Position numbers and translations under genes: made by a program | Assembly: GCA_016839905.1 (NCBI GenBank) | Contig: JAEOTJ010000386.1 | Span: 1-9,414 of the forward strand | Direction: 5' to 3' | Source: Promethearchaeota archaeon | GTDB lineage: Archaea > Asgardarchaeota > Lokiarchaeia > Sigynarchaeales > SOKP01 | DNA length: 9,414 nucleotides | Notes under the pieces: model-generated | What the model was told of the DNA's origin: nothing | What the model saw: only the letters and a program-made list of their open reading frames with translations | Database searches by the model: none | Part shown: in pieces, positions 1 through 6,441 of the stretch | Layout of the letters: each line of letters starts with the position of its first letter | How positions within the stretch are numbered: the stretch's first letter is position 1

Positions 1-979
1 ACTTGGAAGTATATGATTCTTCTTCTAATGACACGGAAATACCCACCAATTCCGCCTTGTACCTGAGTTGATGGATCAACTTGTAAAAGGGTAATTGAAC
101 GAAATTTTGATTGTTTATCTTCCCCAAGGTTATTTTCCGCTTCCATAAATGATTATACCCGATTATGATTGTTCCGAAATCGTGTTCGATGCAATAAGTA
201 AGAATTTTTCTCGTGATTTTATGAAAGATATCATGGATCTTGTTATTTCGCGTTCTTGCAAGCCTCTGAAGTCTCCTCGTTTCGAAAGGGAGCCCTTGCC
301 TGTCCTTATAACTCTTGTACTTGGTTAATTGCTTATTATAAAATTGATTAATGGATTTCACCACACCGCCCTTAATAATGACAGGTTGTAATCCTGCATT
401 ATTTACCATGGTTACGAGGTTGTTCAATCCTAAATCAATTCCCATGATGCGCTCTTCATTCAGGTTTAAATTGAGCACTTCCTTCTCATGGATGATCTCA
501 ACTATGTAATAATGACCCTTAGGAATTAGTCTGACTTGATGAATACGTTCCTTGAGGCGTGTCTTGATGGGAGAGAGTCCTACCTTCTTTGGAAAATGTA
601 AATACCCCTTCTTGAGCCTGCATTGCTGGTTAGTGAAGATCACCATTAACTCGCCATTCTTCTTCTTATATTTAGGAAGTCGTGGTCGTCCCTGAAATTT
701 TTCAGGATGTAGGCACCATTCCTTACAGGAATTAAAAAAAGATTTCCAATTTTTATCCAGTACCCTCAATACTTGTTGGGACGTCTGTGAAGGTAATTTT
801 CGATAGGGTTCCTTATTTTTCAGAATGTACCACAAGTCATTATATCTAAGCCAGTTTCCTAAATAAAACAGTTCTTGCCTCACGTAATAATTCGCCAGAT
901 TATAAAGATTCTTGGATAAATGGCATAAGAGGGATAATTGAGCCGTTTTCTCGATTTGAATTTGTTCCGCAATCTTCAT
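1..979 (-). CDS. tnpB: TnpB-type RNA-guided nuclease of IS200/IS605 family (OrfB), 3' end cut by window edge
   Basis: Translating the minus strand from the ATG at 979 gives 326 codons without a stop before position 1, so the C-terminus lies outside the window. The N-terminal half is basic and helical, ending in a GRPRLPKYKKK stretch near residues 97-107, as in OrfB proteins. The RuvC-like core follows: GIDLGLNNL (about 180-188) carries the first catalytic Asp, D182, and EESYTSK at the very end carries the second acidic residue, E321. The zinc ribbon and last catalytic Asp are not visible. TnpB proteins are transposon-encoded RNA-guided DNA nucleases. No tnpA transposase is seen. Start choice is uncertain: a TTG at 994-992 has AAAGG five bases upstream, while the ATG at 979 has no clear ribosome site. 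The gene is visibly richer in G+C than its neighbours, which suits a mobile gene. Family assignment is firm; whether the gene is intact cannot be judged. Confidence 0.9.
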   Translation of the reverse strand, partial: MKIAEQIQIEKTAQLSLLCHLSKNLYNLANYYVRQELFYLGNWLRYNDLWYILKNKEPYRKLPSQTSQQVLRVLDKNWKSFFNSCKEWCLHPEKFQGRPRLPKYKKKNGELMVIFTNQQCRLKKGYLHFPKKVGLSPIKTRLKERIHQVRLIPKGHYYIVEIIHEKEVLNLNLNEERIMGIDLGLNNLVTMVNNAGLQPVIIKGGVVKSINQFYNKQLTKYKSYKDRQGLPFETRRLQRLARTRNNKIHDIFHKITRKILTYCIEHDFGTIIIGYNHLWKRKITLGKINNQNFVQLPFYKLIHQLRYKAELVGISVSLEEESYTSK

Positions 980-1336
980 TATTACAAATAACAAATCGTC
1001 CTTTATTTAAATAACAAGAGAGTTAAAGAATTTAGAAATTTTTAAAAAGAAGGTAAATTAAAAATAATCAGAATTCATAAAAAAGAAATTATTTTAAAAA
1101 AGTGGACTTATAGAAAGAATTATAAATATCATTTTAAACACACTCTTATAATATTTAAATTGAAAATTTAAATGTAAAAATAACTTAAATTGACAAATAA
1201 CATGAGAATTTAAAAGTTATATTTTTTGTAGGGGATAAAATGTGAAAATGAAATTAAGCAAGGATTTATGAAAATTAAATATATTTAATTAAGTAAATCG
1301 CTATATATATTATAGAAAAACAAGAGTAAAACATTT
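980..1336. other. AT-rich intergenic region between tnpB and the DUF3782-like gene
   Basis: About 357 bases of low-complexity AT-rich sequence separate the divergent tnpB and nuclease-like genes. I see no convincing ORF; short ATG-led frames stop within a few codons. The stretch must hold the 5' side (left end) of the tnpB element and the promoter of the plus-strand gene. I could not identify an element boundary, a tnpA gene or a structured RNA. Confidence 0.5.
1301..1314 (+). promoter_or_regulatory. TATA-box candidate for the DUF3782-like gene
   Basis: CTATATATATTATA lies centred about 29 bases upstream of the ATG at 1337. Archaeal TATA boxes sit about 26 bases before the transcription start, so the transcript would begin only a few bases before the ATG. 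That fits the absence of a Shine-Dalgarno sequence there (near-leaderless mRNA). The region is AT-rich throughout, so chance matches are likely. Confidence 0.4.
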
Positions 1337-1963
1337 ATGGAGAAAGAAGAGTTTCTAAAGCTTTTACCTAAACTGATAATGGAAGATAATGAAGTTAAAG
1401 GAGCAATAATAACGACATTATCAGGAATAGTAGCAACCAAGGATGATATTAAGCAAGTAATTGAGCACTCCGATAAGCGCTTTGAAGCCATAGACAAGCG
1501 CTTTGAAGCCTTACAAGCACAAATGGACAAGCGCTTTGAAGCACAACATGAAGATATAATGAAAATAAGCGTTGCAATTGGCTCTTTAGGGAGAAGAAGT
1601 GGCAAATCTTTAGAAAACACGATATTAGCAATCTTAAATGATGAGATAATTAAAGAAAATATAGATGCAAGTCAAATTAAGAAAGAATTTCTATTTGATG
1701 AGCATGGTACTGTATTTTGGAAAAATTATAAATCTGATATTGATATTTTAATCCAAAATGGTAAAACAATTTTAATTGAAGTGAAATATCATGCGAGCAA
1801 GCGTAAAATTGAGAGTTTTGTAAGGAATAGCAAGTTGTATACACTCCAATTTAAGAAAGATTTTGATGAGTTAGTTATGATCTGCTTGGAAATTAAGAGA
1901 TCAGATTTGCGAATTGCGAAGGAATTCGGAGTTAAAATTATCGCAGGAAGCATACTCCAATGA
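1337..1963 (+). CDS. DUF3782-like protein: coiled coil plus PD-(D/E)XK nuclease-like domain
   Basis: 208 residues. Residues 1-80 are largely helical and charged; DKRFEA occurs three times (starting at residues 46, 53 and 64), a 7- then 11-residue spacing typical of a coiled coil. The C-terminal half looks like a PD-(D/E)XK nuclease fold: E93 in a helix (SLENTI), D134 and D136 in SDIDILI, then IEVKYHAS with E148 and K150, the classic D...ExK arrangement. This architecture matches the DUF3782/DUF3782-like family common in archaea and some bacteria, whose function is not established. The coiled coil probably makes it oligomeric; nuclease activity is inferred only from the motif. No signal peptide or membrane segment is seen. 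The ATG is preceded by a TATA candidate and no ribosome site. It ends against the hdrB remnant, so it may have arrived with the rearrangement that cut that gene. Confidence 0.8.
   Translation: MEKEEFLKLLPKLIMEDNEVKGAIITTLSGIVATKDDIKQVIEHSDKRFEAIDKRFEALQAQMDKRFEAQHEDIMKISVAIGSLGRRSGKSLENTILAILNDEIIKENIDASQIKKEFLFDEHGTVFWKNYKSDIDILIQNGKTILIEVKYHASKRKIESFVRNSKLYTLQFKKDFDELVMICLEIKRSDLRIAKEFGVKIIAGSILQ
1472..1542 (+). repeat. Three copies of a 17-bp in-frame repeat (DKRFEA coding)
   Basis: GAYAAGCGCTTTGAAGC occurs at 1472-1488, 1493-1509 and 1526-1542. The last two copies are identical and the first differs by one silent base (GAT/GAC). Each encodes DKRFEA in the coiled-coil segment. Identity at the DNA level, including the rare-looking CGC arginine codon in an AT-rich gene, implies recent duplication or gene conversion rather than protein-level selection alone. 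Confidence 0.9.
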
Positions 1964-1989
1964 GAGTATTAGAATATATTAATCCCTAA

Positions 1990-2355
1990 CCTTTAAATTC
2001 TCTAAATAAAAGAGTTGCTGCTTCAGGTGCTAGTGTAGTTGATTATGAAGAATTAGCTTTATGTTGTGGAGATGCCGTATCTGGTCCTTTTCCAGAATAT
2101 GGAAATACGTTTCTTAAAAAGAAACTTGTTTCAATTAAAAAAGCTGGTGCTAATTGTATAGTTGTGAACTGTCCTGCATGTTTTCAACGATTAGATGGAG
2201 AACAACGTAATATTTCAAAAGAAGTTGATACTGAGTATAGTATCCCAATATTATATGTAACAGAATTATTAGCTTTAGCCATGGGTGTAAGCTCTGAGGA
2301 AATTGGATTAAAAAACCACCGAACTCGACGAAATACAGCCATAGAAAACCTATAA
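1990..2355 (+). pseudogene. hdrB: hdrB remnant: C-terminal CCG domain of heterodisulfide reductase subunit B, 5' end missing
   Basis: Frame 1 is open from just after a TAA at 1987 to the TAA at 2353-2355 and reads as the C-terminal cysteine-rich domain of HdrB. Visible landmarks are LALCCGDAVSG (the CCG motif), then KKAGANCIVVNCPACFQRL (the CPxC motif), then the typical tail PILYVTELLALAMGVSSEEIGL. HdrB binds a non-cubane iron-sulfur centre through two CCG domains and reduces a disulfide such as CoM-S-S-CoB, working with HdrA and HdrC. Only about 120 residues remain where a full HdrB has close to 300; the first CCG domain is absent and no good start codon precedes the conserved sequence. A GTG at 2164 would start after the CCG motif and so makes no functional protein. 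The remaining frame is undamaged, so truncation looks recent. The DUF3782-like gene ends directly upstream. Confidence 0.8.
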
Positions 2356-2376
2356 GTTAATATTTATCTAAAATTC

Positions 2377-2395
2377 TTTTTTTTTTTATTTTTCT
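2377..2395 (+). terminator. Poly-T tract, likely archaeal-type terminator
   Basis: A run of eleven T (2377-2387) followed by ATTTTTC and more T lies just after the hdrB remnant stop on the plus strand. Archaeal RNA polymerase terminates at T-rich tracts without a hairpin. This would end plus-strand transcription before it meets the convergent minus-strand operon that ends at 2418. Confidence 0.45.
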
Positions 2396-2417
2396 TTATA
2401 TCTATAGTTTTAGAGAT

Positions 2418-3344
2418 TTACTTTATTAGATCTTGTACTTTTTTCATAACATTTTCCTCATTTAATCCATAGGAATTCAATAATTCTTCTCTAGAACCAG
2501 ATTTACCAAAAGTATTTTCTATTCCCATAAATCTCATTGGAATTGGATGATTTTTACTTACAATTCTAGCAATAATACTACCAAATCCACAGTAAATATT
2601 ATGTTCTTCTATTACTAATATACCTCTCATATTTCCTATTATTTCCATCAATACTTTTTCATTTATTGGTTTTATACTTGAAAGATTAATTACTTTTATA
2701 GATTTATGAAATCTTTCCTCAATTGAAGATGCGGATTTTAAAGCTAAAACACTACCATATCCCATACCTATTATGCATAAATCATTCCCTTCTTTTAAAA
2801 CATCCGGCATTCCAATTGAAAATGAATAATTTTCATCATGTATTTTTGGAAAGGAACCCCTAGGTAATCTAATATAAAAGGGACCTACTGTTTTAAAAGC
2901 AAGATTTAACATTCTTTTAAGTTCAATATTATCGACGGGTACTAATACAGTTATATTAGGAAGAGTTGACATTAAAGTTAAGTCTTCTAAAGAATGATGA
3001 GTACTTCCATCTTTTCCAACAAAACCACTATGTGTTGTTATTATTTTTATGTTAAGATTATCATGACAAGCCATTCTTATAAATTCCCAAGCTCTTCCCG
3101 TTGTAAATATCGTGAAACCGCTTATGATAGGTGTTTTACCAGAAATGGCAAGACCTAATGCAACTCCTAACATATTTTGTTCAGCAATACCCATGTTAAA
3201 AAATCTATCAGGAAATAATTTAGCAAATTTAATGGTTTTAGTAGATAAAGATAAATCAGCATCAAGAACTACAATCTCCTTATATTTTCCACCATTTTCA
3301 GCTAAAAAATCTCCAAAAGTTTCTCTCAAATCAGGCTCAGTCAT
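2418..3344 (-). CDS. Transketolase, C-terminal subunit
   Basis: 308 residues from the ATG at 3344; last gene of the minus-strand operon. It is the pyrimidine-binding plus C-terminal half of transketolase. DADLSLSTKT (28-37) opens the Pyr domain; MGIAEQNM (51-58) contains the catalytic Glu55 that activates thiamine diphosphate; THSGFVGKDGSTHHSLED (104-121) is the conserved active-site loop. The C-terminal domain begins near GNDLCIIGMGYG. Together with the upstream N-terminal subunit it would form a heteromeric transketolase that moves two-carbon units between ketose and aldose phosphates, for example making sedoheptulose 7-phosphate. An upstream TTG/ATG extension to 3482 exists but lies wholly inside the preceding gene and does not resemble the family. 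The ATG at 3344 is preceded by GGAGG (3356-3360) and overlaps the previous stop by 8 bases, so translation is probably coupled. Specificity for other sugars cannot be excluded. Confidence 0.93.
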   Translation of the reverse strand: MTEPDLRETFGDFLAENGGKYKEIVVLDADLSLSTKTIKFAKLFPDRFFNMGIAEQNMLGVALGLAISGKTPIISGFTIFTTGRAWEFIRMACHDNLNIKIITTHSGFVGKDGSTHHSLEDLTLMSTLPNITVLVPVDNIELKRMLNLAFKTVGPFYIRLPRGSFPKIHDENYSFSIGMPDVLKEGNDLCIIGMGYGSVLALKSASSIEERFHKSIKVINLSSIKPINEKVLMEIIGNMRGILVIEEHNIYCGFGSIIARIVSKNHPIPMRFMGIENTFGKSGSREELLNSYGLNEENVMKKVQDLIK

Positions 3345-4206
3345 TAGAAGCTTTTCCTCCAATATAATTTTTCTTAAGTTCTTCAAGTTCTTCAATAGCT
3401 GACTCATATTCTTCTTTATTTGGAGGGCGTCCATGATATAATCGAGTATGCTGCATGAAGGATACATCTGAACCTTTAACAAGGTATGAGATTATTATCT
3501 TAGGTTTTAGGATAATTGATTTTGCTTTTTTAAAACCTTGAATAATCTCTTTTAACTTTGAACCATCAATCTCGATAACTTCCCATCCAAATGCTCTCCA
3601 TTTCTCAGCTAATGGCTCTAATGCCATAATTTCTTCAGTACCTCCATCTATTTGTATTCCATTTCGATCAACAATAGCTATTAAGTTATCTAGTTTATAA
3701 TGAGATGCTGCCATTGCGGCCTCCCATATTGCTCCTTCATTTAATTCACCATCTCCTAATAAAACAAAAATATTTCTCTCATTCTTTTGATCTAGTTTTG
3801 CTGCTAAAGCACACCCCACACTAATCGAAAGGCCCATTCCTAAAGAACCAGTTGAAATTTCAATACCATAATCTTCATTTTTTTTTGGATGACCTTCTAA
3901 ATTTGATACAAATTCTCTAAGAGTAAATAATTTATTTCTATCAATATATCCAATTCTTGATAAAACAGCATATAATGCGGGAGCTGCATGGCCTTTACTT
4001 AAAATAAAAATATCTCTTTTTGTCCAATGAGGATTTTCACGATTTATTTTCATAAGTTTAGTATAAAGAAAATATAATATCTTCGTGCAAGAAAGTGAGC
4101 CTCCTGGATGTCCAGATTGCGCTATATATATCATTTTTAAAATATCCTTTTCTATCTCCAAAACTTCAAATAAAAATTGTCTTTCCTCATCCTTAGTGAT
4201 TTCCAT
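3337..4206 (-). CDS. Transketolase, N-terminal (thiamine diphosphate-binding) subunit
   Basis: 289 residues, the usual size of the N-terminal half of a split transketolase as found in archaea and some bacteria. Landmarks in order: SGHPGGSLS (31-39), SKGHAAPALYA (70-80), EGHP (104-107), STGSLGMGLS (118-127), then the thiamine-diphosphate motif starting GDG (151-153) and ending in N182 of VDRNG. The conserved histidines H33, H73 and H106 are present. A HGRPPN segment near the C-terminus matches the family's usual end of this domain. With the downstream C-subunit it should catalyse reversible transfer of a glycolaldehyde group; together with the operon's ribulose-phosphate epimerase this gives a route from pentose phosphates to sedoheptulose 7-phosphate, the GmhA substrate. 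It starts 21 bases after the PfkB-like gene with no clear ribosome site. A role in making a two-carbon-extended sugar is a less likely alternative. Confidence 0.94.
   Translation of the reverse strand: MEITKDEERQFLFEVLEIEKDILKMIYIAQSGHPGGSLSCTKILYFLYTKLMKINRENPHWTKRDIFILSKGHAAPALYAVLSRIGYIDRNKLFTLREFVSNLEGHPKKNEDYGIEISTGSLGMGLSISVGCALAAKLDQKNERNIFVLLGDGELNEGAIWEAAMAASHYKLDNLIAIVDRNGIQIDGGTEEIMALEPLAEKWRAFGWEVIEIDGSKLKEIIQGFKKAKSIILKPKIIISYLVKGSDVSFMQHTRLYHGRPPNKEEYESAIEELEELKKNYIGGKASND
3356..3360 (-). promoter_or_regulatory. Shine-Dalgarno GGAGG deciding the start of the transketolase C-subunit
   Basis: On the minus strand GGAGG lies 11 bases before the ATG at 3344, inside the end of the N-subunit gene. 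It is the strongest ribosome site in the operon and supports the short start over the longer frame from 3482. Confidence 0.6.
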
Positions 4207-4227
4207 AATTAAGAATACTCTTATTGA

Positions 4228-5226
4228 TTATTTTAGGTTCCTTATAAATGTAAGAAGTTTTTCTATTTTGAAGAATTCGATTGGAGGTAAAGAGGCAGCT
4301 AGAGTTGCAGCACATAAAGCGATTTTCACTGAATCTGAAATAGATATATTTGCAGCAAATGATAACCCAAGTGTAGCCATAATAATACTTCCCACAGCAA
4401 TATAACTTCTAACAGGCCCTTTAAAAAATGGAGTAATTTTATTTATTCTTTCAGAATCTTTAAAAAAAAGATAGGAATTAGATTCTATATCATTAAGCAT
4501 GACATTATTACATTTAGTAGTAGCTAAAATCTTTTTTCCTACAATTGATACGCTCGTTTCAGTGCAACAATCAATTGATAATATTTGTAGAGCTTTTTGA
4601 AGATTCATTTTTATTAAATTGATATTTTCATAAAGATAATAATTAGATAGATTTGGACGAGCAATTATAGGAACATCTTTATATTTCTCCTTTAAATTTT
4701 TGAGCAATGTGTGAATAAAAACATCATCAAATAATCCACCCATGCCATAATCTAATATTATTATTGAGTCTAAATCTTTTGATCTTGTATTTATAATTTC
4801 AAGAAATTGTTTAATCGTGGAATCTGGAATTTCCTTAGAGTAATCTGTTTCTAATCGGAGTAAATGTTGATTTCTGGCTTTTATACGCGTAATCTGAGGT
4901 GTATTAATGGTATTATCCATAAGAACACCTGAAGTGTCAATTTTAAATTCCTTAACTTTTTTTAAGAAGAAATCACCTTCATAATCATCACCTATAATGG
5001 TACAAATTTCTGGAATGCCTCCAAAGGATTTAATAAATTTAAATACTCGACCTATTCCCCCTAAATATGTTAGGCTCTTTTCTATTTTTATATTTGGAAC
5101 TGGAGCATCTGGAGAAATACTATTAGCACGCCCCATTATATATTTATCTATTGAGGCTTCTCCAACTATTAAGACTCTTTTATTATTCCAAGTTTTTATT
5201 CCATCAATAATAGACATTTTATTCAT
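4228..5226 (-). CDS. Degenerate PfkB/HldE-kinase-like protein (probable pseudokinase)
   Basis: 332 residues from the ATG at 5226. The frame continues up to a TTG at 5274 inside gmhB, but the family begins near VLIVGEASID; an ATG at 5217 is also possible. Similarity to the kinase domain of HldE/RfaE (heptose-7-phosphate kinase, ribokinase fold) is plain: NSISPDAPVPNI, a di-glycine (56-57), IGDDYEGDF, KARNQHLLRLE and ILDYGMGG. Yet key sites are changed. The GGxxN substrate segment reads GGIGRV, the NxxE magnesium motif reads NLQK (208-211), and the GAGD anion-hole/catalytic-base motif is replaced by a segment reading SYIAVGS (274-280), leaving Ser or Val where Asp should be. The nucleotide-site TxGxxG pattern is also not recognisable. 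The frame is intact and follows gmhB by 31 bases, so it is kept rather than decayed. It may be a regulatory or scaffold subunit; catalytic activity is doubtful. Confidence 0.8.
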   Translation of the reverse strand: MNKMSIIDGIKTWNNKRVLIVGEASIDKYIMGRANSISPDAPVPNIKIEKSLTYLGGIGRVFKFIKSFGGIPEICTIIGDDYEGDFFLKKVKEFKIDTSGVLMDNTINTPQITRIKARNQHLLRLETDYSKEIPDSTIKQFLEIINTRSKDLDSIIILDYGMGGLFDDVFIHTLLKNLKEKYKDVPIIARPNLSNYYLYENINLIKMNLQKALQILSIDCCTETSVSIVGKKILATTKCNNVMLNDIESNSYLFFKDSERINKITPFFKGPVRSYIAVGSIIMATLGLSFAANISISDSVKIALCAATLAASLPPIEFFKIEKLLTFIRNLK

Positions 5227-5257
5227 GCTTTTTAAGTGAATATAATAAAAACCAATA

Positions 5258-5800
5258 TTATATATTTTTGGCAAATTCTAATAAATTTTCATATATAAAA
5301 TCTGGTTGTGAGTTGCTGATTTTATCTCGTTCTTCAAAACCATACCCCGTCAAAACCAGAACAGTTTTACATTGAGCAGCTAAACCTGCTTCAATATCAC
5401 GTAAAGTATCTCCAATCATAAAAGAACTTTGTAGATCGATATTATGTTTTTCTCTAGCTTTAAAAATCATGCCTGGTTGAGGTTTTCTACAATCACATGG
5501 TCCTGTATAATCAGGATGATGAGGACAATAAAAAATATCATCTAAGATTATATTATTTTTTTTTAAGACATTATTCATTTTATTATGAATTTCTTCAAGA
5601 GTTTCTTTCTTGTAATAACCACGAGCAATTCCAGCTTGATTAGTTATAACTATAAGCAAGTAACCTTTTTGTTTTAAAATTTTTAATGCCTCTATTGTAC
5701 CCTCAATAAATTTAAAATCTTTTGAGTTTGTAAGATAACCAACTTCTACATTTATTACACCATCTCTATCCAAAAAAATTGCTCTATTTTTCTCAGTCAT
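5258..5800 (-). CDS. gmhB: D-glycero-D-manno-heptose 1,7-bisphosphate 7-phosphatase
   Basis: 180 residues, normal length for GmhB of the HAD histidinol-phosphatase group. FLDRDGVIN (9-17) carries nucleophile D11 and acid/base D13; VITNQAGIARG (51-61) is HAD motif II with the GmhB-type insert; CPHHPDYTGPCDCRKP (92-107) holds the zinc ligands C92, H94, C102 and C104 and the following Arg-Lys; IGDTLRDIEAG (129-139) is motif IV with D131 and D135. The enzyme removes the 7-phosphate from heptose 1,7-bisphosphate to give heptose 1-phosphate, following HddA in the pathway. Its ATG overlaps the preceding stop by 8 bases (ATGACTGA), which suggests coupled translation. Histidinol-phosphate phosphatase is a close relative, but the heptose genes on both sides make GmhB the better call. 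Confidence 0.92.
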   Translation of the reverse strand: MTEKNRAIFLDRDGVINVEVGYLTNSKDFKFIEGTIEALKILKQKGYLLIVITNQAGIARGYYKKETLEEIHNKMNNVLKKNNIILDDIFYCPHHPDYTGPCDCRKPQPGMIFKAREKHNIDLQSSFMIGDTLRDIEAGLAAQCKTVLVLTGYGFEERDKISNSQPDFIYENLLEFAKNI

Positions 5801-6431
5801 TTATATCAGATTTTTTCAATTCCTGTATTATTGATTTTGAGTCTTCTGCTTTTAAAATTGTACTTGCACTACTTAGAATATCAGAATTAATGAATTTTGC
5901 GTTTTTAAGATTTATTCCACCATCAATATCGATTTTAAAATTTAAATTAGATTTTTTTCTATAAGCAAATAATAGATTCACTTTATCAAGAGATTGCCAA
6001 ATAAATTCTTGACCAGACCGACCAGGAACTACAGACATTATTAAGATTAAATCAATTTTAAGTAAATAAGGTAGGATTTTCTCAAGTTTGGTTTCAGGAT
6101 TTATTGCCAATCCTACTTTTCTATCATAATCTTTTACTTTTTTAATAATAACATCCTTATCGCCATCAGATTCATAATGAAATACGAAGATATCAGCATA
6201 TTCAATAATTTTTTCAATATATTCAACCGGATTAATAACCATTAAATGTGCAATAATTGGAATTTGATAATTCTCCTTCAATAATTTAAATGCTTCCAAG
6301 TTATTTTTTGTGTTATCTACAAATTTCCCATCCATAACATCTACATGAATGTAATCGAGTCCATTTAATTCCTTAATAATATCTGGATCGAAATCTTCGA
6401 TTGCATGTATAGAAACTGCGACTTTCTTCAT
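5793..6431 (-). CDS. Ribulose-phosphate 3-epimerase family protein
   Basis: 212 residues, a single TIM barrel of the usual size. The metal ligands of the family are present: H29 and D31 in YIHVDVMDG, H62 in IAHLM, and D170 in IDIDGGI; the second catalytic Asp candidate is D34. Canonical Rpe converts ribulose 5-phosphate to xylulose 5-phosphate, the ketose donor for transketolase, two further genes of this operon. Some signature positions differ: the N-terminal APSIL segment reads AVSIHA, the NPGFGGQ loop reads VPGRSGQ, and the C-terminal phosphate loop (VAGSA) reads SSAST. This suggests an Rpe paralogue specialised for the cluster, possibly with altered substrate range (for example another ketose phosphate). 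It begins 10 bases after gmhA without a strong ribosome site and overlaps gmhB by 8 bases. Confidence 0.85.
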   Translation of the reverse strand: MKKVAVSIHAIEDFDPDIIKELNGLDYIHVDVMDGKFVDNTKNNLEAFKLLKENYQIPIIAHLMVINPVEYIEKIIEYADIFVFHYESDGDKDVIIKKVKDYDRKVGLAINPETKLEKILPYLLKIDLILIMSVVPGRSGQEFIWQSLDKVNLLFAYRKKSNLNFKIDIDGGINLKNAKFINSDILSSASTILKAEDSKSIIQELKKSDIND

Positions 6432-6441
6432 AAAATATCAT

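Noticed and set aside
1153..1173. Palindromic ATTTAAAT pair
   Set aside because: Self-complementary A/T words are expected by chance in sequence this AT-rich; no other support for an operator.
1472..1542. Possible CRISPR-like or regulatory direct repeats
   Set aside because: The three units are in frame, irregularly spaced and encode a coiled coil, so they are a coding repeat.
1285..1631. Minus-strand ORFs opposite the DUF3782-like gene
   Set aside because: They mirror the repeats of the plus-strand gene and show no family features or ribosome sites.
2164..2355. Stand-alone 63-residue gene starting at GTG 2164
   Set aside because: The HdrB similarity runs in frame well upstream of this GTG, including the CCG motif, so it is only the last part of a truncated hdrB.
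3345..3482. 46-residue N-terminal extension of the transketolase C-subunit
   Set aside because: It lies wholly within the N-subunit gene, has no family similarity, and the ATG at 3344 has a GGAGG site and matches the family start.
4085..5239. Plus-strand ORFs opposite the transketolase N and PfkB-like genes
   Set aside because: They are antisense to conserved genes, have no recognisable motifs, and are expected by chance.
5227..5274. TTG start giving a 16-residue longer PfkB-like protein
   Set aside because: It overlaps gmhB, lacks a ribosome site, and the extension has no counterpart in HldE-type proteins; ATG at 5226 or 5217 fits better.
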